Below, piece after piece: positions 1-9,096 of a stretch of 21,822 bases of DNA. Where the stretch lies: positions 41,000 to 62,821 of the forward strand of contig NW_005198420.1 of the NCBI RefSeq assembly GCF_000372725.1. Direction: 5' to 3'. The notes below the pieces were generated by a model, which saw nothing but the letters and a program-made list of their open reading frames with translations, had not been told where the DNA came from and ran no database searches. This stretch comes from Emiliania huxleyi CCMP1516. Taxonomy: Eukaryota; Haptophyta; Isochrysidales; Noelaerhabdaceae. The position numbers and the translations under genes were made by a program. The first letter of the stretch is position 1. Each line of letters starts with the position of its first letter.

Positions 1-392
1 AGAGCTTGGCGGCCTTTGTCCGCCAGCTCAAGGCGTGGGACGAGGCGTGCGCCGACGGCCGCTCGTCGTGCTGGTTCGAGACGGAGGGCGACCTCCCGCG
101 GCTGGCCGGGGAGGCGCTGCTGGCCGAGGCGGCCGCGACGGGCGCGAGGCGGATCGCCTTTGACGCCGTCGCGGCGCGTCTCGAGGCGACCGCGGCGCCG
201 CCGCCGCCTCTCGGCACCGCTTTGGCCGCGTGGCCCACGGGATGGGGCATCGAGGAGGGCAACTTCTGCGGGCTGGCGCACTGGGCTGTGGAGGTGTGGC
301 ACGCGGCCGGGTCGGTCGACGCGAGCCGGTGGCAGGTCGAGGCTGACGGAGGGCGCCTCTTCTTTGTGCGGGTCGCGGAAAAGGCCGCATAA
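1..392 (+). CDS. 3' end of an unrecognised protein gene (partial)
   Basis: The frame is open from the left edge and ends at TAA 390-392, giving about 129 residues of a C-terminus. No ATG lies near the edge, so the gene begins outside the window. Codon third positions are almost all G or C, as in the confident genes here, which supports real coding. The peptide is Ala-rich in its first half and then carries a Trp/Gly-rich part (WPTGWGIEEGNFCGLAHW, roughly residues 77-94 of the visible part) and a short hydrophobic end (GRLFFVRV). I recognise no domain, signal or membrane segment. Whether it is one exon or several cannot be judged from this piece. Confidence 0.6.
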   Translation, partial: SLAAFVRQLKAWDEACADGRSSCWFETEGDLPRLAGEALLAEAAATGARRIAFDAVAARLEATAAPPPPLGTALAAWPTGWGIEEGNFCGLAHWAVEVWHAAGSVDASRWQVEADGGRLFFVRVAEKAA

Positions 393-435
393 TCGCGCTC
401 TCCGCCGAGGCCCGCCTCGGCGACGGCGCTCGCCG

Positions 436-478
436 CGCAGCAGCAGGCCAGCAGCAGTAGCAGCAGCAGCAGCAGCAC
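436..478 (+). repeat. imperfect CAG triplet repeat in 3' flank
   Basis: About 12 CAG-like triplets, interrupted by GCC and TAG, start some 45 nt after the stop codon of the first gene. They are probably in its 3' untranslated region. Confidence 0.8.
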
Positions 479-570
479 GTGATTCTTGACACATGATTAC
501 ACTACACAGTCCTCCCTTCGGTTGTCGTTTCGACCCTGTTTTTTCTTCTATCGCAGCGCACTCGCATCTG

Positions 571-648
571 TGAGCCTAGCGCAGCGCGAACTCGCCGTCT
601 GAGCCTAGCGCAGCGCGAACTCGCTCTGAGCCTAGCGCAGCGCCTCGG
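571..648. repeat. tandem repeat, 27-29 nt unit, about 2.8 copies
   Basis: Units start at 571, 600 and 627. Each begins TGAGCCTAGCGCAGCGC; the first two continue GAACTCGC, and the last is truncated. They sit between two genes and no function is visible. Confidence 0.85.
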
Positions 649-859
649 AAAACACCATTTTGGCTCGCCAACAAGCCCTCCGCGCCCCCACACCGTTAGG
701 ATAATACATTTTTCTTGCTTTTTGGGGTGGGGTGGCCGGGAAATTCTTTTATGCCCATCAGCATGGGTGCGGCGCCGGGTAGAAGCAGATAGAGCAGCTC
801 TACAACCGTGACCCCGTCCATCCGCGATCCTCGACGGCAACACACGCTCACTGTGCAAG

Positions 860-3334
860 GTGCCCATCGTCCGGATTGGCGCGGACGACGTTCACGCCGC
901 CGCCTCGAGCGCTATGACGGTGGTACGGCCGCAGTCTCTGGACGCGGCCTCTGGGCGTTGTGACGCCGGCTGGCGCGAGTCGCTGTTCTCCGGCGCCTGC
1001 CGCTTCAAGCTGGCGGCAAATCCACGACACGTCCACGACACGTCCACGACACGTCCCCCAGGCGCGTACCGCTCCAACCGGGAGTGGTGGTCCGACAACC
1101 TGGCGTGGCAAGAGGGCTGGCCGCTCAACGCCTCTGCGCCGCCGGTGTACGAGCGGAGGTGCGAGCGCGCGGGCGGCTGGCGCGTGCTGCGTCTCGGTGG
1201 GGGCCCTACGTGGCGGGGCGCCGCCTTCCGCGACTCTTCTCGGAGCCTTCCTGCAGGCGCGTGCTGCGGATCGGTCCCTTTGCGTCGCGCGGCGCAGGCA
1301 CCAAGCACGCGATCGGGATGGAGAATGTGGTTGCGGCGGGCGAGTGCGTCGCTGCGAGCCTCCTCTCCCCCGTCACAGAGGCGGGCGAGCTGGTCGGGGA
1401 GCCTCCGATCGGCGTCCACCATGTGCACGTCCTCTCGCACACCTCGATCATGCAAGACGTCAAGGCGCAGGCTGGCTGCTCATAATGAAGTGATAATTAC
1501 TAGTTCGTGACCTCGACCGTTCCTCAAGGCGTGGGGCTTCCCCCTCCTCGACCGACACGGCCGCCGCTTCCACTACCACCCCCAGTGGGCGGACCACCGG
1601 CACGGAGGGCAGTGCGACGCCGCGCGCGGAGGCGTCGCGCGCACGACCCCGCTCCCCAGCCCTCCGCATCTCTTCTCCTGAACGCTGCGCGCCGTCCTCT
1701 CCCAGGCGTCGCGTGCATGAACCGCTCTTATCCCGCCGGGTACGGGCAGCGCTACACCGAGGCTGCCCACGTCGACCTCGAGCTCGTCGAGTCTCCGGTG
1801 GAGTCGCTGCAGGCGCTGCCTCTGGTACTAGTCCTCTGGTACTAGTCCTCTGGTCGGAGATGAGCTTCTGTCAACCTCGAGACCTCGAGACCTCGAGACC
1901 AGTCTCGAGACCACGCGAGGGTAGGTGCCGCCGCGCTTCTGGTGGGAGATGAGCTTCCAGGCGTGCCCGCCGCCGGCCGCTGCTCAGCCGGCGGCGGCCG
2001 AGGTGGCCTTCCGCGAAACTTCTGGGAGCCTTCCCAAGGAGGGGAGGCCGGAGGCAGCGAGGGGCGAGGGGAGTGCCGCCCAGCCTCCGGCGCCGCTCCG
2101 CCACCTCGCTCCCCCTGCTCGACCCTTCCAGGAGTGGTCTAGCAACCTTCCGCGTAGGCGCCGCTCCGCTATCTCGCTCCGTACGTGTGGGCGTCGCCTT
2201 TCGACATGCGGCTCTGCGCGCTGTTCGGCACCCTGCCCGCTCAACTTCACCTTCTGCAGAGGCGGGACACGTCCGGGACACGTCCAGGACATGCGCCCCC
2301 CCACAGGCACTTGCCCGCTCAACTTCACCTTCCACGTGCCGGAGAACGCCACGTCGGCGCTCTGGTACTCGGTGCGGCACCGCGAGGGAGGGAGGCTCCT
2401 CTCCTTCGACCTGCACACGCACGAGCACCTCGTCACCGCCTTCATCTTCTCCGGCCGGCCAGAGTCCGTCGGCCTCAACTCTGGCGGCTGGCGGCTGTCG
2501 CAGCCGTGGCTGCCGCTCGCCGTCCCGCCGGCGTCGCTGCCGGGGAGCATCGCGGAGTTTGGCGAGAGGGTGGCGGCGGCCAGCCCGACGGCCTGCACCT
2601 ACCAGCCCACCGTCGAGGTGGTCTCCGGCGCGAGGTTCGTCCGCCGAGGCTACCCCCGCTGCAATGGCACGGCGGGCTCGTCCTTTGCCGTCGCCGAGGG
2701 CGAGTACACCACCGTCCTCGGCTTCTTCGACACGCGGCCGAGCGCCTCTCTGCCAAAGCGGGTCGAGCGCTTTCGGCACTCCGGGTGCGTCTCACGGCCA
2801 CTTGATCGGCTCATGCGCTCCGGTAGGTCGAGTACTTCCAGCACCTCAGCCTGATGGGCCTGTGGACGCTGGACAGCGGCATGCCGCCTCCCCTCGACGC
2901 CCGCCTCGGCGCTGACTAGCCGGTGTCGGACGAGCCGACCTTAATTAACTATGAATTAACTATTAGTTAATTAAGTAGGCGCTGACCAGCCGGTGTGGGA
3001 CGAGCCGCGGGGGGAGCTCCGCGACTGGGACGTCTTCCGAGGCTTCGTGGCCGGCGGGCTCGGCGTCACCTCCGAGCACGCCCCTGCCGTCACGCTCGCT
3101 TGCGCCGCCGCGATCGCCGCGGGGGCGGCTTTCTTCTACCTGGTTGCCGTTGCCTGCCGTCTGGCGGCGAGTCCCGCGCGCGGGCGGGCCAGGCGGGCCA
3201 GGAGGCAGTACGTTGCGGTCGCCGGCGCTGCTCCTGTCGCCCCTCCTGCTGCTCCTGCGGCAGCTGCTGCAACCGCTGTCCTGATGCTGCCCCTGCCCGC
3301 TGCTCCGGTGTGCTCAGCAGCGTACGAGGGCTGA
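860..3334 (+). CDS. His-rich secreted or type I membrane protein, 10 exons
   Basis: Exons 860-992, 1062-1179, 1257-1464, 1529-1631, 1706-1812, 1925-2089, 2158-2227, 2307-2761, 2827-2908 and 2979-3334 join to one frame of 598 codons before the stop; the first ATG is at 914 and the true N-terminus is probably further upstream. Seven introns start with GC and two (1632, 2762) with GT. The product has His clusters (GVHHVHVLSHTSIM; FHYHPQWADHRHGGQC), a PAGYG motif, five N-glycosylation sequons (NAS, NRS, NFT, NAT, NGT), a C-terminal hydrophobic segment (LACAAAIAAGAAFFYLVAVA) and a basic then Ala/Pro tail. This suits a secreted ectodomain with a C-terminal anchor. It resembles an uncharacterised family of algal and stramenopile secreted proteins that I know only by pattern. 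Metal binding by the His clusters is inference. Exon 6 may hide a further intron, since it contains intron-like words. Confidence 0.7.
1062..1256 (+). repeat. donor copy and exon copy around intron 2
   Basis: The donor region from 1179 reads GGCGCGTGCTGCGTCTCGG, and the downstream exon start from 1256 reads GGCGCGTGCTGCGGATCGG (17 of 19 identical). The intron 1180-1256 starts GC and ends CTGCAG, and splicing it joins ...ERAGGW to RVLRIGPF in frame. Confidence 0.75.
2089..2334 (+). repeat. two consecutive introns with long donor/exon duplications
   Basis: Intron 2090-2157 starts within GGCGCCGCTCCGCCACCTCG, and the exon after it starts GGCGCCGCTCCGCTATCTCG. Intron 2228-2306 starts within GGCACCCTGCCCGCTCAACT, and the next exon starts GGCACTTGCCCGCTCAACT. 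Both begin GC and end AG. Removing them gives one continuous reading through ...RYLAPYVW and ...LCALFGTCPLNFTF. Confidence 0.75.
2908..3007 (+). repeat. 30-nt exon duplication flanking an AT-rich intron core
   Basis: Copies at 2908-2937 and 2978-3007 differ at 2 of 30 positions. Between them lies 40 nt of almost pure A/T, a near-palindrome starting TTAATTAAC and ending GTTAATTAAGTA. Intron 2909-2978 (GC-AG, 70 nt) removes one copy together with its in-frame TAG stop and links ...DARLG to ADQPVWDE. Confidence 0.8.
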
Positions 3335-3852
3335 CGTCGTTCGGTCTGCTGTTCGGCGGCTCCCGGCGATGCTACACCGCACCTGTAAGCGCCCCCGCGC
3401 CCAGCGCTGCTGCGCTCGCGGATCGCGGCGACGGTGCAAAGAGGCACCTCTTTCCCGATGTCTGTGCTCCCCGTACGGGGAGCGATACCGAGACCGTCTG
3501 GGGAGTACATTGGCCCTGCTTGATGTGTCGGCTGTCATTAGTCGTTGTTCGTACCAACGTACGTCACTGTGGAGTGTCTCACAACCCCGAGTGTGGAGAG
3601 AGCGACGTGTTTGGAGTAAGTCTGTGGTAAAGTACAGTAAAGCCGTAAACTTGGCACATCTTGGCTCTCTCTTGACGGGAGACTGCCGCCCGAACACTCC
3701 TGCACCTCTGCCACCTGGGTGGCGTGCGGCGTGGCACTGGCCACTCTGCCGGCCGGTGGTACCGGCCCGCTAGTACCGCACTCGTGCCGGCGGCGACAGT
3801 GTACGCCAACGCTCGCTCACAAATCACAAAACACATATCGCCGCGCGCGCCC
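3335..3852. other. convergent intergenic region
   Basis: It lies between the stop codons of two convergent genes and no supported coding was seen. It includes an 18-nt perfect palindrome, GCTCCCCGTACGGGGAGC, at about 3467-3484, which could form a hairpin in a 3' end. Around 3590-3660 the base composition is more A/T-rich, as expected for untranslated trailers. Confidence 0.5.
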
Positions 3853-5641
3853 TCACGGCTTCTTGCTCTCGATGAGCTCGGCGCCCTCCTTCTCCGCTTG
3901 AGTGAGCAGCTTGCCCTTGTCTGCAATCTCTTTCCGCTCCGAGTACCTACACGAAGGCCATGGAATGGGCGTGTCGTGGACGTGTCACCAGCAGGTGCCC
4001 TCTGCAGCTGTCCGAGGCGAGATGCCGATCGACGAGGAAGTCGGCGTGCTCGCGCCTAATCTCGGGCGATCTCGGGTCATCTCGCGGTCATCTCGCGATC
4101 GACGGGGAAGTCGGCTCGGCGTTCGCGCATCAGCCGCGTAAACTTAATGTGCTCCTACTAACACGCGATTCATAATGAGGAGATCAACGGATAGGCATCA
4201 GCCGCGCACACTGATGTGCTCCTCCATAACGTCCACCACCCGCTCACGGAACGGGCCCGGCTTCATGCGGCCTGCCTCGTCAAATTCCTGCCACGCCTTT
4301 GCCACCGAAGACTGGTTGGTGGTGCAGGGCATTCTCATCCAACGCGCGAGCCTGTGGCCGAGATGACGCGAGATCACCCGAGATTGCCCGAGATGCCCCC
4401 AGATGAGGCGTCCAATGCGCGAGCCGGCGCAGCTCGTTGACAGCGTTGAAGGACTGCGAGCCGCCGTTCACCTGCAGCAACCTCGACTATCTCTCTCGGC
4501 TATCTCTCGGCTATGCCTCGTTAACAAGGTACATGGTTGAAGAAGATTCACGCGATGATTGGGCAGCTCGATGGTCTCTCGGCCACCTCTCGCCTGCAGC
4601 ACTGCGGCGGTGCGGCCCTGCGTCGGCCGCACGCTTCCTGACGGGCAGCGGAGGACAGGTGAGTACAGCTATAAGTACAGCTACACCGTGAGACAGGTAA
4701 GTACAGCTACCACAGGGAGCGCCTCTGTCCTCTCGAGTGCTGCTCGGGGTGGGGTACTCGGGGTGGGGCTACTCGGGGTGGGGCTACTCCTCGGGGTGGG
4801 GAGAGTCTGTCCTCTACGTGTGGCTGCCCGTGTTGAGGGGGAGCCAGTCGATCTGGTTCTTGAAGACGCCGGTGATGGTGCCGTGCATCTCGGGCGAGAC
4901 CCACACGTGCGCCTAGGAGTTGGGCCTAGGAGTTGGGCCAGGCAGTCTGCGGCAGACCGTGGCAATCTCGGGCAACCTCGGGTCATCTCGGCTCTTCTCG
5001 CCTCCGACCAGAGCGACAGCGCGCGCAGCTCCTTGACCTTTGGGTGGTCCTCCAGCGACGGGTCGCGCACCGGGAGGCCTACACGGGAGATCGCGGGGAT
5101 ATTTGGGGAGATTGCGGGAGATCTGGCGGCGTCTGGGAGCCGGGAGGCCCTGCGGGCTGAAGACGCGCACGTCGGCGCCCATCGCCTCGAGCAGCCGCGC
5201 GCACTCGTGGGCGAGCCGCCTGCAGGGAAGGTTCAGACTGAGGCTTAGAAGGCTCCGAGAAGGTTCCGAGAGAAGGCTCAGTGCCCGGTTCTCTCTCCGG
5301 GGCCAGACAGAGGCCCGACTCCGTGTCTGCCTCTCTGGTATCTGGCGCCGGCTGAAGGAGCTCTCGCGCAGGGAGCCGTACAAGACAAGCACGCGAGGCG
5401 CGTGCGCCAGCTTGGCACCCGCGGGACGAAAGTCGCGCGCTGCCTCGAGCATGTCGCGAGGGAGCCAGTCGTCGCCAGCGCCAGAACTGGGCAAGTCAAG
5501 GCTCGCGCGGTGAGCGAGCCAGCCGCCAGTGCCGTCCGCGTTGGGCTCAAGCGCGTAGCCGCCGTCGAGAGTGTAGGCCGCCTCCTCAGCCGAAGCGCAG
5601 CCGAGGCCAGCGCGGGTGGAAACGGCAGCTGTGGCAGACAT
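3853..5641 (-). CDS. arsH: ArsH-type NADPH-dependent FMN reductase, 10 exons
   Basis: Exons (in + coordinates) 5349-5641, 5149-5219, 5002-5078, 4828-4912, 4594-4637, 4425-4471, 4222-4351, 4129-4154, 4026-4055 and 3853-3946 join to 298 codons plus TGA. The flavodoxin-fold FMN site [11 protein letters not shown] is at residues 88-98. It is followed by [117 protein letters not shown] and DFLVDRYSERKE, all in ArsH order. ArsH proteins use NADPH and FMN to oxidise trivalent organoarsenicals and act as flavin or quinone reductases. Eight introns start with GC and one (4155-4221) with GA; none starts with GT. The first ATG is at 5641, with an Ala-rich extension before the domain. Family assignment is firm; substrate is inferred. 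Confidence 0.9.
4129..4231 (-). repeat. exon duplication around a GA-AG intron of arsH
   Basis: On the minus strand, AGGAGCACAT followed by a GCGGCTGATG-containing stretch occurs on both sides of an A/T-richer core (CTATCCGTTGATC...GTGTTAGT). The ArsH C-terminal reading needs [11 protein letters not shown], which places the intron at 4155-4221 with donor GAG|GAGC and acceptor TAG|GAGC. Confidence 0.7.
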
Positions 5642-6356
5642 GGTCACAGCGGGGCGTGCAGAGGGTGGGGCTCGCCGCACGACCACCGCAGCGACGGCCC
5701 CGACGAGGAGGAAGAGCGACGCCGTGGCGATATCGAAATCGGCCCGACGCTGGTTCGTAGGGGAACTGCGAGCAGCAGGCCGAGCGAAATGGCGAGACCG
5801 AGACGTCGGCCCCGCAACAGGGATCGGCTTTGGGTTCGGGCTCCGACCCAGACCGGGGAACTGATTGGCTACTCAACTCTCGAGGATCTCGAGTTAGGTA
5901 CGCACACAGGAGAGAGAGAGAGAGAGAACGTACACCGGAACACTGTTCACATAAACTGTGTTCACAGCCTTGTTATTGAGAAGAAAATACCTCTGATGGC
6001 GCTGTGCGCTGGCCTGTGAGAGGTTGAGGTGCGAGCCCTGGAGGCCCTGGGGATGGGGGGGGACTACCCGCGGGCTTAGAAGGCCCGCGCGCAGGGGGGT
6101 GGGGCATTGAGACCGGTCATGAATGAGTGCGCGACACGCATGTTGCGAGCAGCGTTGTTGATGTTTTGCGCATCGCCACTGACGGCGGCGCGCGAGAGCT
6201 GTTGCGAGTGGTGTTGGGCGTGTGTGAGTACACACACACACGTGTTGGGCGAAGCCCCGGGCGCTGCCGTTCACAGTAGGCACAAGCAAGAGTGTAGAGA
6301 CACACACACCGCCTCCTATCGATTCCTGGTTGACCTGCCCTCTGGCCGCACCGTCG
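5642..6356. other. divergent intergenic region between arsH and the sulfotransferase gene
   Basis: No ATG lies in the 250 nt upstream of the arsH ATG on its own strand. However, the frame in line with that ATG stays open upstream and encodes a hydrophobic run (TASLFLLVGAVAAVVVRR). Other contents are a CCAAT box, a GA dinucleotide tract at about 5910-5926 followed by GAACGTACACCGG, and CA tracts at about 6231-6240 and 6300-6308. This is the expected place for promoters of both flanking genes. Confidence 0.5.
5862..5871 (-). promoter_or_regulatory. CCAAT box upstream of arsH
   Basis: The minus strand reads AGCCAATCAG, a full match to the NF-Y consensus, about 220 nt upstream of the arsH ATG. 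That it is used is an inference. Confidence 0.35.
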
Positions 6357-7433
6357 ATGCTCTCCACACACGATGGCAGATTCAAAGCACCCCGCGATGA
6401 GGCGGCGGCCACGCCCGCGAAGAGCGCTGATTCCCGCGCCAACTGCTCTTGCGTCGTCGACTCGACGACGGTGCCCGCAGCACAACGGCAAGCTCCGACT
6501 GCTTCTGGAAGCACCAGCTTCCTCTTTCTCCTTGGCTACCCTCACACGGGCACCTCCAGCCTGCACTTTCTCCTCGCGACCAGCGGGTCCGTCAGCACGA
6601 TTGGCGATTCCGCGGTCCTCGGTCCGTCAAAGGAAGGCATGGCGGCCCTCCCTGCAAAGGCATGGCTGCCTTTGCAAGGCGATCACCGCCCGGCTGGTCG
6701 GTGGGAGCCCAGCTTCTGGAGTTCGAATTACTCGGATCTGGTGGAGAGAACCTACCTGAGCCATTGGGACCGCTCAAAGATTTTTATTGAGAGCTCGCCT
6801 CCCGAGATCTACCTCTCTCGCGAGCTCCATTCGACCTTCTCCAAACACGGGAAGGTGAGATTCGTTCTGCTGGTCCATGGCATCTGCGGGATGCAGGCGG
6901 ACCGCTTCTTCGTTGGGGGCAGCGCTCGCCTCCCGATGTGCAGGCGATGCTGCAAAGGAGCGCTTGACAAGCCCTGCATAGACAGCTTCATGTCCGCCTC
7001 TTGGGCGCTTGCGCTCGACACGTACCGTAGAGTCATCGCGAGCTTTGGCGATGACGTCTTTGTGATTCGTTACGAGGACTTGTGCCTCCGCTTGAACCGT
7101 GTGCTGCGCGACTTGGCCGCATGGGAGCCGCGGTTGGCCGACATCAACGTCTCCCGCAAGCCAATCATTACCGACCACGCCGACGCTCACCACACGACTT
7201 CAACCATCGGCGACCACTGCGAATTAGCGGTGCGCCGCTGGCGAGAGCCCATGCCCGCGCTGTGCAGTGCGACACCGCCGGCTTGGACGGTGCGGGCGGG
7301 GGTGATAAGCATGGCCAATCATACACAGACTACTTTGCACCGGCCGGCCAGCTCGACCTGTGCGTCAATGGCTGCGACGCTCGGGTATGTCTACCGTCCC
7401 GGCCAGTTTGATTGCTCCATCACGTCCGAGTAA
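6357..7433 (+). CDS. sulfotransferase-family protein, single exon
   Basis: The ORF of 358 residues runs from ATG 6357 to TAA. The PAPS 5'-phosphosulfate loop is visible as LLGYPHTGTSSLHFLL (residues 58-73), which corresponds to the usual GxPKSGTT-type loop. It is followed by FIESSPPEIYLSREL, KVRFVLLV and, near residue 235, VFVIRYEDLCLRLNRVLRDL, the typical strand and helix after the 3'-phosphate site. Such enzymes transfer sulfate from PAPS to carbohydrates, lipids or small molecules; the acceptor cannot be told. A Cys-rich insert (CRRCCKGALDKPC) precedes the second half. No clear signal peptide or membrane anchor is seen, so a missed upstream exon is possible if it works in the Golgi. It is the only long intronless gene here apart from 19658-20506. 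Confidence 0.75.
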   Translation: MLSTHDGRFKAPRDEAAATPAKSADSRANCSCVVDSTTVPAAQRQAPTASGSTSFLFLLGYPHTGTSSLHFLLATSGSVSTIGDSAVLGPSKEGMAALPAKAWLPLQGDHRPAGRWEPSFWSSNYSDLVERTYLSHWDRSKIFIESSPPEIYLSRELHSTFSKHGKVRFVLLVHGICGMQADRFFVGGSARLPMCRRCCKGALDKPCIDSFMSASWALALDTYRRVIASFGDDVFVIRYEDLCLRLNRVLRDLAAWEPRLADINVSRKPIITDHADAHHTTSTIGDHCELAVRRWREPMPALCSATPPAWTVRAGVISMANHTQTTLHRPASSTCASMAATLGYVYRPGQFDCSITSE

Positions 7434-7741
7434 GTTGGGCACCAGAGTAATCAACCTCTACAAGGGGGAGCGACATCCGTCCTTCCTTTTTTCTAAATTT
7501 TGGGATTTTGGGTCTCATCACTCTCAATGTGAGCGGTCTCTGTCTCTAACTCTATACGTACAAACTACAATATAGATAGATCGTAGAACTTTAGATGCAG
7601 CACTGGCTCAGGCCTCAGGAGCTACGGCTCTAGCGTCTAGGTTGTAGTCAAGGAGGTATGAAAATACGGCTTTCTATCGGTCCCTTACTAGTCTCTATGC
7701 CCCCGTCTCACTATCGTCTATCGACCACCGTCCCCCGTGCT
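7434..7741. other. convergent 3' flanks
   Basis: It lies between the stop codons of two convergent genes. It is A/T-richer than the coding DNA, with ATATAGATAGATCG and T-runs near 7490-7500. No open frame or repeat worth calling was seen; probably both 3' untranslated regions and poly(A) sites. Confidence 0.5.
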
Positions 7742-8706
7742 TCATATCTCAGGCTGCCAGGAGGGCGACAACGCCGCCGAGCGGCGGCGAGGGCGCGACT
7801 CGGCAGCCCTCCAGCGCAGCCGGACGACCACCACGTTTGCCGCGCTACAGCACATCAGCGCCCCGAGCGTGGCAGCGAGCTGGTAGTTGTGATACTCGGG
7901 CGAGGCGTTGTACAGGCCGGGGAGCAGGCCGAGGGACCAGATCACCTTGAGCAGCAGCAGCGGGCAGGTCATCGCCGGCGCCGCGGTCCCGAGTGTTGTG
8001 CCCGCCCAGTAGCGGAGGTAGCGCCGCGTGAGGCCTAGACAGAAATCTGCGTCCTCCACACGCTAGTGAGGGCATACCGCCCCTGCAACCTGAAGGGCGG
8101 GGGCGGGAGACCCCAAGACAGGCATGGCACGGCAAGGCCCGGTGCGGGCGGGACAGCCGGCTGCTGTCGACGAGTGAGAGGTGTCTAGGAAGCGTTTGCG
8201 AAGTGTCTGGGAAGTGTCTGCGGGCCTCGTGGCGGCGGCGGCGGAGCGACGTCGGCGAGGAGGGCGGCGGCGGCAACGGCGGCGGGATTCCAGCCAAAGA
8301 TGTGGAACGAGCTGTTGAGGACGACCGGCGCGACGACCGTCGGAACAAGGGCGATGAGGCAGCGGAGTGCCGCTGCTGCCGTGCCGCTGGCGCCGGCCGG
8401 CCTCAGACCCGGCACGAACGCCCATGCGAGCGAGATCGCCGCGGCGGCCCCGCCGGCGAGGAGCTTGGCCGGCTCCTTGGAAAGCACCTCGCCCTTTGGA
8501 GGGTGGAAGAAGATGAAGATGACCACACCGAATGCGTGCACCACTGCACCAAACGCATAGAGAGCGTCGCTCACGGCCGCGCCCTCGCTCGGCTTTGAGC
8601 CGGTCTTACCCGGCGCGCGGAGCGTGCCGGCGTGAGCCTCTGACGATGCGCCGGCCTTGGTGGGCAGCGGAGAGGGAGCGTAAGAGCCGCGGCGAGTGCT
8701 GACCAT
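7742..8706 (-). CDS. unrecognised multi-pass membrane protein, 2 exons
   Basis: Exons 8226-8706 and 7742-8034 join to 257 residues. The intron 8035-8225 starts GC (ACGAG|GCCCGC) and ends TCTAG|GCCTC. The N-terminal 45 residues are Ser/Pro/Lys-rich and polar. Hydrophobic segments follow: ALYAFGAVVHAFGVVIFIFF, KLLAGGAAAAISLAWAFVPG, a segment around LIALVPTVVAPVVL, AAVAAAALLADVA, then in exon 2 MTCPLLLLKVIWSLGLLPGL and AATLGALMCCSAANVVVV, so five or six membrane passes. The tail is basic (RLRWRAAESRPRRR). I do not recognise the family. Its promoter region (8707-9096) is shared with the divergent nucleoside hydrolase gene. The intron carries GACACTTCC words like the GACACGTCC words in introns of other genes. 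Confidence 0.7.
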
Positions 8707-9096
8707 CTCCCGGGCTGCCCTTGGCCTGCCGATACAGCGGCGCCAGTGAAAAAACTCTGGTTCAAGGGTCGGCGACGGCTAGCGCACCACACTCCTCTCC
8801 TTAAAATCCCTGTGTGGTGGCGGCGTGCCGTCCTCCCATCCCCTCTTGGGTTCTGTTCAGTTCTTTTTTCTTTCTTTATGTTCGTTAGAGCTACATGCAC
8901 TGACTCGCCGGCATACACTGACCCGTTCGTTTTCACTGAGAGAGAGAGAGAGAGAGCACACACCCTCTCCTTTTCCCCATTAAGTAGGAAGAATCGGAAT
9001 CTGATCCCGCTCCACCGTCGGCTGCCCCCGTGCTAATAAACGTGCGTCCCACGCCCAATCCCTGGCCCACTGCCGACCGTCAAGCTTCCCTTGACC
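8707..9096. promoter_or_regulatory. divergent promoter region
   Basis: It lies between two divergent start codons (8706 on -, 9097 on +). It contains a C/T-rich run, the repeated ACTGA element (8878-8903, 8912-8921, 8934-8940) and a GA tract at 8938-8956 that probably lies in the 5' untranslated region of the + gene. Confidence 0.55.
8878..8921 (+). promoter_or_regulatory. candidate core-promoter element, CACTGA type
   Basis: The segment from 8878 reads GTTCGTTAGAGCTACATGCA followed by CTGA, and 8912-8921 reads CATACACTGA. It matches the element at 19498-19517 at most positions. It is about 180-200 nt upstream of ATG 9097. Confidence 0.5.

Larger units (their letters stand above)
393..859. 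other. intergenic region and probable 5' part of the next gene
   Basis: No long open frame is supported here. It holds a CAG tract, a 28-nt tandem repeat and a T-rich, G-rich stretch (about 690-745). The words TGCCCATC at 756-763 and 861-868 are followed by partly similar sequence, which by the intron rule of this window hints that an intron of the downstream gene ends at AAG 859. The upstream first exon was not found. The frame leading into 860 is closed by TGA at 809-811. Confidence 0.4.

Noticed and set aside
1016..1056. Reading ACACGTCCACG repeats as coding (…RHVHDTSTTRP…)
   Set aside because: The frame is open, but the same words occur in introns of other genes and the flanking donor/exon duplication fits a GC-AG intron 993-1061 that joins SLFSG to AYRSNREWW.
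2908..3007. Assembly error as the cause of the local duplications
   Set aside because: The same layout occurs in at least five genes, the copies differ by scattered substitutions, and the DNA between them differs from site to site. A collapse or stutter artefact would give identical copies. It is not fully excluded without reads.
3467..3484. Bacterial-style terminator at the 18-nt palindrome
   Set aside because: There is no T-run after it and the surrounding genes are eukaryotic with introns. It is kept only as a possible hairpin in a trailer.
5402..6019. Long plus-strand ORF of 205 codons
   Set aside because: It runs antisense to arsH exon 1 and through the intergenic region, is Arg/Ala-rich with no family features, and arises from GC-rich codons on the opposite strand.
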